Shown in pieces: positions 10,969 to 24,800 of a stretch of 64,000 nt of DNA (positions are counted from its first letter, which is position 1; each line of letters begins with the position of its first letter). The translations under genes were made by a program, and so were the position numbers. The stretch is from assembly GCA_945643635.1 (NCBI GenBank), contig CALZFC010000314.1, forward strand, positions 97,501 through 161,500, given 5' to 3'. The notes beneath the pieces were generated by a model. It made no database searches and was not told the origin of the DNA. It saw nothing but the letters and a program-made list of their open reading frames with translations. This DNA comes from Allodiplogaster sudhausi. Lineage: Eukaryota; Nematoda; Chromadorea; Rhabditida; Diplogasteridae.

Positions 10969-13900
10969 TCGAACAGCCATGTATGTTTACTTTCCTCGAT
11001 TTCTCAAAGGCCTTCGCGCTTATCAGTGATTTTAAGGAGAACCCAAGAGTTCACTGATAAGGAATATCCTGAGGTATAGTCACAGAAACAATGGCATTGA
11101 ATTGACGGGAGCACCTCTTCGAACAGCCATGTATGCTTACTTTCCTCGATTTATCATAGGCCTTCGCGCTTATCAGTGATTTTAAGGAGAACCCAAGAGT
11201 TAACTGATAAGTAATATCCTGAGGTTTAGTCACAGAAACAATGGCATTGAATTGACGGGAGCACCTCTTCGAACAGCCATGTATGCTTACTTTCCTCGAT
11301 TTATCAAAGGCCTTCGCGCTTATCAGTGATTTTAAGGAGAACCCAAGAGTTCACTGATAAGTAATATCCTGAGGTTTAGTCACAGAAACAATGGCATTGA
11401 ATTGACGGGAGCACCTCTTCGAACAGCCATGTATGCTTACTTTCCTCGATTTATCAAAGGCCTTCGCGCTTATCAGTGATTTTAGGGAGAACCCAAGAGT
11501 TCACTGATAAGTAATATCCTGAGGTTTAGTCACAGAAACAATGGCATTGAATTGACGGGAGCACCTCTTCGTACAGCCATGTATGCTTACTTTCCTCGAT
11601 TTATCAAAGGCCTTCGCGCTTATCAGTGATTTTAAGGAGAACCCAAGAGTTCACTGATAAGTAATATCCTGAGGTTTAGTCACAGAAACAATGGCATTGA
11701 ATTGACGGGAGCACCTCTTCGAACAGCCATGTATGCTTACTTTCCTCGATTTATCAAAGGCCTTCGCGCTTATCAGTGATTTTAAGGAGAACCCAAGAGT
11801 TCACTGATAAGGAATATCCTGAGGTTTAGTCACAGAAATAATGGCATTGAATTGACGGGAGCACCTCTTAGAACAGCCATGTATGCTTACTTTCCTCGAT
11901 CGATCTCTTTCTTTTTCTCTCTCTCTCTTCTCTGTTTCTCTCTCCCTCTGTGAGCAGAAGAGCCAATTCTTGGCGCTTCGAATATTGAGCGGTGGCATAA
12001 AGGGTATAGAATAACGCCAAAAATTGGCTCGCCGCGCCAAAAAATGGCGTTATTCTCTACCCTTTTTGCCGCAGCTCTTCATTCGCTGAGCCAACAATTG
12101 GCAAGCGAGTGTTTCGATGTCGCATTCAGATTTTGTTGGATACAAGTGGGATCTCTTCGAACAGCCATGTATGCTTACTTTCCTCGATTTATCAAAGGCC
12201 TTCGAGCTAATCAGTGATTTTAAGGAGAACCCAAGAGTTCACTGATAAGGAATATCCTGAGGTTTAGTCACAGAAATAATGGCATTGAATTGACGGGAGC
12301 ACCTCTTAGAACAGCCATGTATGCTTACTTTCCTCGATCGATCTCTTTCTTTTTCTCTCTCTCTCTTCTCTGTTTCTATTTCCTTCTGTGAGCAGAAGAG
12401 CCAATTCTTGGCGCTTCGAATATTGAGCGGTGGCATAAACTGTATAGAATAACGCCAAAAATTGGCTCGCCGCGCCAAAAAATGGCGTTATTCTCTACCC
12501 TTTTTGCCGCAGCTCTTCATTCGCTGAGCCAACAATTGGCAAGCGAGTGTTTCGATGTCGCATTCAGATTTTGTTGGATACAAGTGGGATCTCTTCGAAC
12601 AGCCATGTATGCTTACTTTCCTCGATTTCTCAAAGGCCTTCGAGCTTATCGGTAATTTTAAGGAGAACCCAGGAGTTTACTGATTAGGAATATCCTGAGG
12701 TATAGTCACAGAAACAATGGCATTGAATTGACGGGAGCACCTCTTCGAACAGCCATGTATGCTTACTTTCCTCGATTTATCAAATACCTTCGCGCTTATC
12801 AGTGATTTTAAGGAGAACCCAAGAGTTAACTGATAAGGAATATCCTGAGGTTTAGTCACAGAAACAATGGCATTGAATTGACGGGAGCACCTCTTCGAAC
12901 AGCCATGTATGCTTACTTTCCTCGATTTATCAAAGGCCTTCGCGCTTATCAGTGATTTTAAGGAGAACCCAAGAGTTCACTGATAAGGAATAACCTGAGG
13001 TTTAGTCACAGAAACAATGGCATTGAATTGACGGGAGCACCTCTTCGAACAGCCGTGTATGCTTACTTTCCTCGATTTATCATAGGCCTTCGCGCTTATC
13101 AGTGATTTTAAGGAGAACCCAAGAGTTAACTGATAAGGAATATCCTGAGGTTTAGTCACAGAAACAATGGCATTGAATTGACGGGAGCACCTCTTCGAAC
13201 AGCCATGTATGCTTACTTTCATCGATTTATCAAAGGCCTTCGCGCTTATCAGTGATTTTAAGGAGAACCCAAGAGTTCACTGATAAGGAATATCCTGAGG
13301 TTTAGTCACAGAAATAATGGCATTGAATTGACGGGAGCACCTCTTAGAACAGCCATGTATGCTTACTTTCCTCGATTTATCAAAGGCCTTCGCGCTTATC
13401 AGTGATTTTAAGGAGAACCCAAGAGTTCACTGATTAGGAATATCCTGAGGTATAGTCACAGAAACAATGGCATTGAATTGACGGGAGCACCTCTTCGAAC
13501 AGCCATGTATGCTTACTTTCCTCGATTTATCAAAGGCCTTCGCGCTTATCAGTGATTTTAAGGAGAACCCAAGAGTTCACTGATAAGGAATAACCTGAGG
13601 TTTAGTCACAGAAACAATGGCATTGAATTGACGGGATCACCTCTTCGAACAGCCGTGTATGCTTACTTTCCTCGATTTATCATAGGCCTTCGCGCTTATC
13701 AGTGATTTTAAGGAGAACCCAAGAGTTAACTGATAAGGAATATCCTGAGGTTTAGTCACAGAAACAATGGCATTGAATTGACGGGAGCACCTCTTCGAAC
13801 AGCCATGTATGCTTACTTTCCTCGATTTATCAAAGGCCTTCGCGCTTATCAGTGATTTTAAGGAGAACCCAAGAGTTCACTGATAAGGAATAACCTGAGG

Positions 13901-16640
13901 TTTAGTCACAGAAACAATGGCATTGAAGTGACGGGAGCACCTCTTCGAACAGCCATGTATGCTTATTTTCCTCGATTTATCAAAGGCCTTCGCGCTTATC
14001 AGTGATTTTAAGGAGAACCCAAGAGTTCACTGATAAGGAATATCCTGAGGTTTAGTCACAGAAACAATGAGATTGAATTGACGTGAGCACCTCTTAGAAC
14101 AGCCATGTATGCTTACTTTCCTCGATCGATCTCTTTCTTTTTCTCTCTCTCTCTTCTCTGTTTCTCTCTCCCTCTGTGAGCAGAAGAGCCAATTCTTGAC
14201 GCTTCGAATATTGAGCGGTGGCATAAAGGGTATAGAATAACGATAAAAATTGGCTCGCCGCGCCAAAAAATGGCGTTATTCTCTACCCTTTTTGCCGCAG
14301 CTCTTCATTCGCTGAGCCAACAATTGGCAAGCGAGTGTTTCGATGTCGCATTCAGATTTTGTTGGATACAAGTGGGATCTCTTCGAACAGCCATGTATGT
14401 TTACTTTCCTCGATTTCTCAAAGGCCTTCGCGCTTATCAGTGATTTTAAGGAGAACCCAAGAGTTCACTGATAAGGAATATCCTGAGGTATAGTCACAGA
14501 AACAATGGCATTGAATTGACGGGAGCACCTCTTCGAACAGCCATGTATGCTTACTTTCCTCGATTTATCATAGGCCTTCGCGCTTATCAGTGATTTTAAG
14601 GAGAACCCAAGAGTTAACTGATAAGGAATATCCTGAGGTTTAGTCACAGAAACAATGGCATTGAATTGACGGGAGCACCTCTTCGAACAGCCATGTATGC
14701 TTACTTTCCTCGATTTATCAAAGGCCTTCGCGCTTATCAGTGATTTTAAGGAGAACCCAAGAGTTCACTGATAAGTAATATCCTGAGGTTTAGTCACAGA
14801 AACAATGGCATTGAATTGACGGGAGCACCTCTTCGAACAGCCATGTATGCTTACTTTCCTCGATTTATCAAAGGCCTTCGCGCTTATCAGTGATTTTAGG
14901 GAGAACCCAAGAGTTCACTGATAAGTAATATCCTGAGGTTTAGTCACAGAAACAATGGCATTGAATTGACGGGAGCACCTCTTCGAACAGCCATGTATGC
15001 TTACTTTCCTCGATTTATCAAAGGCCTTCGCGCTTATCAGTGATTTTAAGGAGAACCCAAGAGTTCACTGATAAGGAATATCCTGAGGTTTAGTCACAGA
15101 AACAATGAGATTGAATTGACGGGAGCACCTCTTCGAACATCCATGTATGCTTACTTTCCTCGATTTATCAAAGGCCTTCGCGCTTATCAGTGATTTTAAG
15201 GAGAACCCAAGAGTTCACTGATAAGGAATATCCTGAGGTATAGTCACAGAAACAATGGCATTGAATTGACGGGAGCACCTCTTAGAACAGCCATGTATGC
15301 TTACTTTCCTCAATTTATCAAAGGCCTTCGCGCTTATCAGTGATTTTAAGGAGAACCCAAGAGTTCGCTGATAAGGAATATCCTGAGGTTTAGTCACAGA
15401 AATAATGGCATTGAATTGACGGGAGCACCTCTTAGAACAGCCATGTATGCTTACTTTCCTCGATCGATCTCTTTCTTTTTCTCTCTCTCTCTTCTCTGTT
15501 TCTCTCTCCCTCTGTGAGCAGAAGAGCCAATTCTTGACGCTTCGAATATTGAGCGGTGGCATAAAGGGTATAGAATAACGATAAAAATTGGCTCGCCGCG
15601 CCAAAAAATGGCGTTATTCTCTACCCTTTTTGCCGCAGCTCTTCATTCGCTGAGCCAACAATTGGCAAGCGAGTGTTTCGATGTCGCATTCAGATTTTGT
15701 TGGATACAAGTGGGATCTCTTCGAACAGCCATGTATGTTTACTTTCCTCGATTTCTCAAAGGCCTTCGCGCTTATCAGTGATTTTAAGGAGAACCCAAGA
15801 GTTCACTGATAAGGAATATCCTGAGGTATAGTCACAGAAACAATGGCATTGAATTGACGGGAGCACCTCTTCGAACAGCCATGTATGCTTACTTTCCTCG
15901 ATTTATCATAGGCCTTCGCGCTTATCAGTGATTTTAAGGAGAACCCAAGAGTTAACTGATAAGGAATATCCTGAGGTTTAGTCACAGAAACAATGGCATT
16001 GAATTGACGGGAGCACCTCTTCGAACAGCCATGTATGCTTACTTTCCTCGATTTATCAAAGGCCTTCGCGCTTATCAGTGATTTTAAGGAGAACCCAAGA
16101 GTTCACTGATAAGTAATATCCTGAGGTTTAGTCACAGAAACAATGGCATTGAATTGACGGGAGCACCTCTTCGAACAGCCATGTATGCTTACTTTCCTCG
16201 ATTTATCAAAGGCCTTCGCGCTTATCAGTGATTTTAGGGAGAACCCAAGAGTTCACTGATAAGTAATATCCTGAGGTTTAGTCACAGAAACAATGGCATT
16301 GAATTGACGGGAGCACCTCTTCGTACAGCCATGTATGCTTACTTTCCTCGATTTATCAAAGGCCTTCGCGCTTATCAGTGATTTTAAGGAGAACCCAAGA
16401 GTTCACTGATAAGGAATATCCTGAGGTTTAGTCACAGAAATAATGGCATTGAATTGACGGGAGCACCTCTTAGAACAGCCATGTATGCTTACTTTCCTCG
16501 ATCGATCTCTTTCTTTTTCTCTCTCTCTCTTCTCTGTTTCTCTCTCCCTCTGTGAGCAGAAGAGCCAATTCTTGGCGCTTCGAATATTGAGCGGTGGCAT
16601 AAAGGGTATAGAATAACGCCAAAAATTGGCTCGCCGCGCC

Positions 16641-18842
16641 AAAAAATGGCGTTATTCTCTACCCTTTTTGCCGCAGCTCTTCATTCGCTGAGCCAACAAT
16701 TGGCAAGCGAGTGTTTCGATGTCGCATTCAGATTTTGTTGGATACAAGTGGGATCTCTTCGAACAGCCATGTATGCTTACTTTCCTCGATTTATCAAAGG
16801 CCTTCGCGCTAATCAGTGATTTTAAGGAGAACCCAAGAGTTCACTGATAAGGAATATCCTGAGGTTTAGTCACAGAAATAATGGCATTGAATTGACGGGA
16901 GCACCTCTTAGAACAGCCATGTATGCTTACTTTCCTCGATCGATCTCTTTCTTTTTCTCTCTCTCTCTTCTCTGTTTCTATCTCCTTCTGTGAGCAGAAG
17001 AGCCAATTCTTGGCGCTTCGAATATTGAGCGGTGGCATAAACTGTATAGAATAACGCCAAAAATTGGCTCGCCGCGCCAAAAAATGGCGTTATTCTCTAC
17101 CCTTCTTGCCGCAGCTCTTCATTCGCTGAGCCAACAATTGGCAAGCGAGTGTTTCGATGTCGCATTCAGATTTTGTTGGATACAAGTGGGATCTCTTCGA
17201 ACAGCCATGTATGCTTACTTTCCTCGATTTCTCAAAGGCCTTCGAGCTTATCGGTAATTTTAAGGAGAACTCAGGAGTTCACTGATTAGGAATATCCTGA
17301 GGTATAGTCACAGAAACAATGGCATTGAATTGACGGGAGCACCTCTTCGAACAGCCATGTATGCTTACTTTCCTCGATTTATCAAATACCTTCGCGCTTA
17401 TCAGTGATTTTAAGGAGAACCCAAGAGTTAACTGATAAGGAATATCCTGAGGTTTAGTCACAGAAACAATGGCATTGAATTGACGGGAGCACCTCTTCGA
17501 ACAGCCATGTATGCTTACTTTCCTCGATTTATCAAAGGCCTTCGCGCTTATCAGTGATTTTAAGGAGAACCCAAGAGTTCACTGATAAGGAATAACCTGA
17601 GGTTTAGTCACAGAAACAATGGCATTGAATTGACGGGAGCACCTCTTCGAACAGCCGTGTATGCTTACTTTCCTCGATTTATCATAGGCCTTCGCGCTTA
17701 TCAGTGATTTTAAGGAGAACCCAAGAGTTCACTGATAAGAAAAAAAATGGCGTTATTCTCTACCCTTTTTGCCGCAGCTCTTCATTCGCTGAGCCAACAA
17801 TTGGCAAGCGAGTGTTTCGATGTCGCATTCAGATTTTGTTGGATACAAGTGGGATCTCTTCGAACAGCCATGTATGCTTACTTTCCTCGATTTATCAAAG
17901 GCCTTCGCGCTAATCAGTGATTTTAAGGAGAACCCAAGAGTTCACTGATAAGGAATATCCTGAGGTTTAGTCACAGAAATAATGGCATTGAATTGACGGG
18001 AGCACCTCTTAGAACAGCCATGTATGCTTACTTTCCTCGATCGATCTCTTTCTTTTTCTCTCTCTCTCTTCTCTGTTTCTATCTCCTTCTGTGAGCAGAA
18101 GAGCCAATTCTTGGCGCTTCGAATATTGAGCGGTGGCATAAACTGTATAGAATAACGCCAAAAATTGGCTCGCCGCGCCAAAAAATGGCGTTATTCTCTA
18201 CCCTTCTTGCCGCAGCTCTTCATTCGCTGAGCCAACAATTGGCAAGCGAGTGTTTCGATGTCGCATTCAGATTTTGTTGGATACAAGTGGGATCTCTTCG
18301 AACAGCCATGTATGCTTACTTTCCTCGATTTCTCAAAGGCCTTCGAGCTTATCGGTAATTTTAAGGAGAACTCAGGAGTTCACTGATTAGGAATATCCTG
18401 AGGTATAGTCACAGAAACAATGGCATTGAATTGACGGGAGCACCTCTTCGAACAGCCATGTATGCTTACTTTCCTCGATTTATCAAATACCTTCGCGCTT
18501 ATCAGTGATTTTAAGGAGAACCCAAGAGTTAACTGATAAGGAATATCCTGAGGTTTAGTCACAGAAACAATGGCATTGAATTGACGGGAGCACCTCTTCG
18601 AACAGCCATGTATGCTTACTTTCCTCGATTTATCAAAGGCCTTCGCGCTTATCAGTGATTTTAAGGAGAACCCAAGAGTTCACTGATAAGGAATAACCTG
18701 AGGTTTAGTCACAGAAACAATGGCATTGAATTGACGGGAGCACCTCTTCGAACAGCCGTGTATGCTTACTTTCCTCGATTTATCATAGGCCTTCGCGCTT
18801 ATCAGTGATTTTAAGGAGAACCCAAGAGTTCACTGATAAGGA
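16641..18842. repeat. 1101-bp tandem duplication with a half foldback at its junction
   Basis: Sequence from 16641 repeats from 17742 at an offset of 1101 bp. At the junction a monomer stops after TTCACTGATAAG (17739) and continues directly with AAAAAATGGCGTTATTC, which is the start of the right arm of the foldback. The left arm and CT tract are missing. The breakpoint is at the centre of the foldback. The right limit of the duplication is approximate. Confidence 0.8.
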
Positions 18843-21800
18843 ATATCCTGAGGTTTAGTCACAGAAATAATGGCATTGAATTGACGGGAGCACCTCTTAG
18901 AACAGCCATGTATGCTTACTTTCCTCGATTTATCAAAGGCCTTCGCGCTTATCAGTGATTTTAAGGAGAACCCAAGAGTTCACTGATAAGGAATAACCTG
19001 AGGTTTAGTCACAGAAACAATGGCATTGAATTGACGGGAGCACCTCTTCGAACAGCCGTGTATGCTTACTTTCCTCGATTTATCATAGGCCTTCGCGCTT
19101 ATCAGTGATTTTAAGGAGAACCCAAGAGTTAACTGATAAGGAATATCCTGAGGTTTAGTCACAGAAACAATGGCATTGAATTGACGGGAGCACCTCTTCG
19201 AACAGCCATGTATGCTTACTTTCCTCGATTTATCAAAGGCCTACGCGCTTATCAGTGATTTTAAGGAGAACCCAAGAGTTCACTGATAAGGAATAACCTG
19301 AGGTTTAGTCACAGAAACAATGGCATTGAATTGACGGGAGCACCTCTTCGAACAGCCATGTATGCTTACTTTCCTCGATTTATCAAAGGCCTTCGCGCTT
19401 ATCAGTGATTTTAAGGAGAACCCAAGAGTTCACTGATAAGGAATAACCTGAGGTTTAGTCACAGAAACAATGGCATTGAATTGACGGGAGCACCTCTTCG
19501 AACAGCCGTGTATGCTTACTTTCCTCGATTTATCATAGGCCTTCGCGCTTATCAGTGATTTTAAGGAGAACCCAAGAGTTCACTGATAAGGAATATCCTG
19601 AGGTTTAGTCACAGAAATAATGGCATTGAATTGACGGGAGCACCTCTTAGAACAGCCATGTATGCTTACTTTCCTCGATTTATCAAAGGCCTTCGCGCTT
19701 ATCAGTGATTTTAAGGAGAACCCAAGAGTTCACTGATAAGGAATAACCTGAAGTATAGTCACAGAAACAATGGCATTGAATTGACGGGAGCACCTCTTCG
19801 AACAGCCATGTATGCTTACTTTCCTCGATTTATCAAAGGCCTTCGCGCTTATCAGTGATTTTAAGGAGAACCCAAGAGTTCACTGATAAGGAATAACCTG
19901 AGGTTTAGTCACAGAAACAATGGCATTGAATTGACGGGAGCACCTCTTCGAACAGCCGTGTATGCTTACTTTCCTCGATTTATCATAGGCCTTCGCGCTT
20001 ATCAGTGATTTTAAGGAGAACCCAAGAGTTAACTGATAAGGAATATCCTGAGGTTTAGTCACAGAAACAATGGCATTGAATTGACGGGAGCACCTCTTCG
20101 AACAGCCATGTATGCTTACTTTCATCGATTTATCAAAGGCCTTCGCGCTTATCAGTGATTTTAAGGAGAACCCAAGAGTTCACTGATAAGGAATATCCTG
20201 AGGTTTAGTCACAGAAATAATGGCATTGAATTGACGGGAGCACCTCTTAGAACAGCCATGTATGCTTACTTTCCTCGATTTATCAAAGGCCTTCGCGCTT
20301 ATCAGTGATTTTAAGGAGAACCCAAGAGTTCACTGATTAGGAATATCCTGAGGTATAGTCACAGAAACAATGGCATTGAATTGACGGGAGCACCTCTTCG
20401 AACAGCCATGTATGCTTACTTTCCTCGATTTATCAAAGGCCTTCGCGCTTATCAGTGATTTTAAGGAGAACCCAAGAGTTCACTGATAAGGAATAACCTG
20501 AGGTTTAGTCACAGAAACAATGGCATTGAATTGACGGGAGCACCTCTTCGAACAGCCGTGTATGCTTACTTTCCTCGATTTATCATAGGCCTTCGCGCTT
20601 ATCAGTGATTTTAAGGAGAACCCAAGAGTTAACTGATAAGGAATATCCTGAGGTTTAGTCACAGAAACAATGGCATTGAATTGACGGGAGCACCTCTTCG
20701 AACAGCCATGTATGCTTACTTTCCTCGATTTATCAAAGGCCTTCGCGCTTATCAGTGATTTTAAGGAGAACCCAAGAGTTCACTGATAAGGAATAACCTG
20801 AGGTTTAGTCACAGAAACAATGGCATTGAAGTGACGGGAGCACCTCTTCGAACAGCCATGTATGCTTATTTTCCTCGATTTATCAAAGGCCTTCGCGCTT
20901 ATCAGTGATTTTAAGGAGAACCCAAGAGTTCACTGATAAGGAATATCCTGAGGTTTAGTCACAGAAACAATGAGATTGAATTGACGTGAGCACCTCTTAG
21001 AACAGCCATGTATGCTTACTTTCCTCGATCGATCTCTTTCTTTTTCTCTCTCTCTCTTCTCTGTTTCTCTCTCCCTCTGTGAGCAGAAGAGCCAATTCTT
21101 GACGCTTCGAATATTGAGCGGTGGCATAAAGGGTATAGAATAACGATAAAAATTGGCTCGCCGCGCCAAAAAATGGCGTTATTCTCTACCCTTTTTGCCG
21201 CAGCTCTTCATTCGCTGAGCCAACAATTGGCAAGCGAGTGTTTCGATGTCGCATTCAGATTTTGTTGGATACAAGTGGGATCTCTTCGAACAGCCATGTA
21301 TGTTTACTTTCCTCGATTTCTCAAAGGCCTTCGCGCTTATCAGTGATTTTAAGGAGAACCCAAGAGTTCACTGATAAGGAATATCCTGAGGTATAGTCAC
21401 AGAAACAATGGCATTGAATTGACGGGAGCACCTCTTCGAACAGCCATGTATGCTTACTTTCCTCGATTTATCATAGGCCTTCGCGCTTATCAGTGATTTT
21501 AAGGAGAACCCAAGAGTTAACTGATAAGGAATATCCTGAGGTTTAGTCACAGAAACAATGGCATTGAATTGACGGGAGCACCTCTTCGAACAGCCATGTA
21601 TGCTTACTTTCCTCGATTTATCAAAGGCCTTCGCGCTTATCAGTGATTTTAAGGAGAACCCAAGAGTTCACTGATAAGTAATATCCTGAGGTTTAGTCAC
21701 AGAAACAATGGCATTGAATTGACGGGAGCACCTCTTCGAACAGCCATGTATGCTTACTTTCCTCGATTTATCAAAGGCCTTCGCGCTTATCAGTGATTTT

Positions 21801-24800
21801 AGGGAGAACCCAAGAGTTCACTGATAAGTAATATCCTGAGGTTTAGTCACAGAAACAATGGCATTGAATTGACGGGAGCACCTCTTCGAACAGCCATGTA
21901 TGCTTACTTTCCTCGATTTATCAAAGGCCTTCGCGCTTATCAGTGATTTTAAGGAGAACCCAAGAGTTCACTGATAAGGAATATCCTGAGGTTTAGTCAC
22001 AGAAACAATGAGATTGAATTGACGGGAGCACCTCTTCGAACATCCATGTATGCTTACTTTCCTCGATTTATCAAAGGCCTTCGCGCTTATCAGTGATTTT
22101 AAGGAGAACCCAAGAGTTCACTGATAAGGAATATCCTGAGGTATAGTCACAGAAACAATGGCATTGAATTGACGGGAGCACCTCTTAGAACAGCCATGTA
22201 TGCTTACTTTCCTCAATTTATCAAAGGCCTTCGCGCTTATCAGTGATTTTAAGGAGAACCCAAGAGTTCACTGATAAGGAATATCCTGAGGTATAGTCAC
22301 AGAAACAATGGCATTGAATTGACGGGAGCACCTCTTCGAACAGCCATGTATGCTTACTTTCCTCGATTTATCAAATACCTTCGCGCTTATCAGTGATTTT
22401 AAGGAGAACCCAAGAGTTAACTGATAAGGAATATCCTGAGGTTTAGTCACAGAAACAATGGCATTGAATTGACGGGAGCACCTCTTCGAACAGCCATGTA
22501 TGCTTACTTTCCTCGATTTATCAAAGGCCTTCGCGCTTATCAGTGATTTTAAGGAGAACCCAAGAGTTCACTGATAAGGAATATCCTGAGGTTTAGTCAC
22601 AGAAATAATGGCATTGAATTGACGGGAGCACCTCTTAGAACAGCCATGTATGCTTACTTTCCTCGATCGATCTCTTTCTTTTTCTCTCTCTCTCTTCTCT
22701 GTTTCTCTCTCCCTCTGTGAGCAGAAGAGCCAATTCTTGGCGCTTCGAATATTGAGCGGTGGCATAAAGGGTATAGAATAACGCCAAAAATTGGCTCGCC
22801 GCGCCAAAAAATGGCGTTATTCTCTACCCTTTTTGCCGCAGCTCTTCATTCGCTGAGCCAACAATTGGCAAGCGAGTGTTTCGATGTCGCATTCAGATTT
22901 TGTTGGATACAAGTGGGATCTCTTCGAACAGCCATGTATGCTTACTTTCCTCGATTTATCAAAGGCCTTCGCGCTAATCAGTGATTTTAAGGAGAACCCA
23001 AGAGTTCACTGATAAGGAATATCCTGAGGTTTAGTCACAGAAATAATGGCATTGAATTGACGGGAGCACCTCTTAGAACAGCCATGTATGCTTACTTTCC
23101 TCGATCGATCTCTTTCTTTTTCTCTCTCTCTCTTCTCTGTTTCTATCTCCTTCTGTGAGCAGAAGAGCCAATTCTTGGCGCTTCGAATATTGAGCGGTGG
23201 CATAAACTGTATAGAATAACGCCAAAAATTGGCTCGCCGCGCCAAAAAATGGCGTTATTCTCTACCCTTTTTGCCGCAGCTCTTCATTCGCTGAGCCAAC
23301 AATTGGCAAGCGAGTGTTTCGATGTCGCATTCAGATTTTGTTGGATACAAGTGGGATCTCTTCGAACAGCCATGTATGCTTACTTTCCTCGATTTCTCAA
23401 AGGCCTTCGAGCTTATCGGTAATTTTAAGGAGAACCCAGGAGTTCACTGATAAGGAATATCCTGAGGTATAGTCACAGAAACAATGGCATTGAATTGACG
23501 GGAGCACCTCTTCGAACAGCCATGTATGCTTACTTTCCTCGATTTATCAAATACCTTCGCGCTTATCAGTGATTTTAAGGAGAACCCAAGAGTTAACTGA
23601 TAAGGAATATCCTGAGGTTTAGTCACAGAAACAATGGCATTGAATTGACGGGAGCACCTCTTCGAACAGCCATGTATGCTTACTTTCCTCGATTTATCAA
23701 AGGCCTTCGCGCTTATCAGTGATTTTAAGGAGAACCCAAGAGTTCACTGATAAGGAATAACCTGAGGTTTAGTCACAGAAACAATGGCATTGAATTGACG
23801 GGAGCACCTCTTCGAACAGCCATGTATGCTTACTTTCCTCGATTTATCAAAGGCCTACGCGCTTATCAGTGATTTTAAGGAGAACCCAAGAGTTCACTGA
23901 TAAGGAATAACCTGAGGTTTAGTCACAGAAACAATGGCATTGAAGTGACGGGAGCACCTCTTCGAACAGCCGTGTATGCTTACTTTCCTCGATTTATCAT
24001 AGGCCTTCGCGCTTATCAGTGATTTTAAGGAGAACCCAAGAGTTCACTGATAAGGAATATCCTGAGGTTTAGTCACAGAAATAATGGCATTGAATTGACG
24101 GGAGCACCTCTTAGAACAGCCATGTATGCTTACTTTCCTCGATTTATCAAAGGCCTACGCGCTTATCAGTGATTTTAAGGAGAACCCAAGAGTTCACTGA
24201 TAAGGAATAACCTGAGGTTTAGTCACAGAAACAATGGCATTGAAGTGACGGGAGCACCTCTTCGAACAGCCGTGTATGCTTACTTTCCTCGATTTATCAT
24301 AGGCCTTCGCGCTTATCAGTGATTTTAAGGAGAACCCAAGAGTTAACTGATAAGGAATATCCTGAGGTTTAGTCACAGAAACAATGGCATTGAATTGACG
24401 GGAGCACCTCTTCGAACAGCCATGTATGCTTACTTTCCTCGATTTATCAAAGGCCTTCGCGCTTATCAGTGATTTTAAGGAGAACCCAAGAGTTCACTGA
24501 TAAGGAATAACCTGAAGTATAGTCACAGAAACAATGGCATTGAATTGACGGGAGCACCTCTTCGAACAGCCATGTATGCTTACTTTCCTCGATTTATCAA
24601 AGGCCTTCGCGCTTATCAGTGATTTTAAGGAGAACCCAAGAGTTCACTGATAAGGAATAACCTGAGGTTTAGTCACAGAAACAATGGCATTGAATTGACG
24701 GGAGCACCTCTTCGAACAGCCGTGTATGCTTACTTTCCTCGATTTATCATAGGCCTTCGCGCTTATCAGTGATTTTAAGGAGAACCCAAGAGTTAACTGA

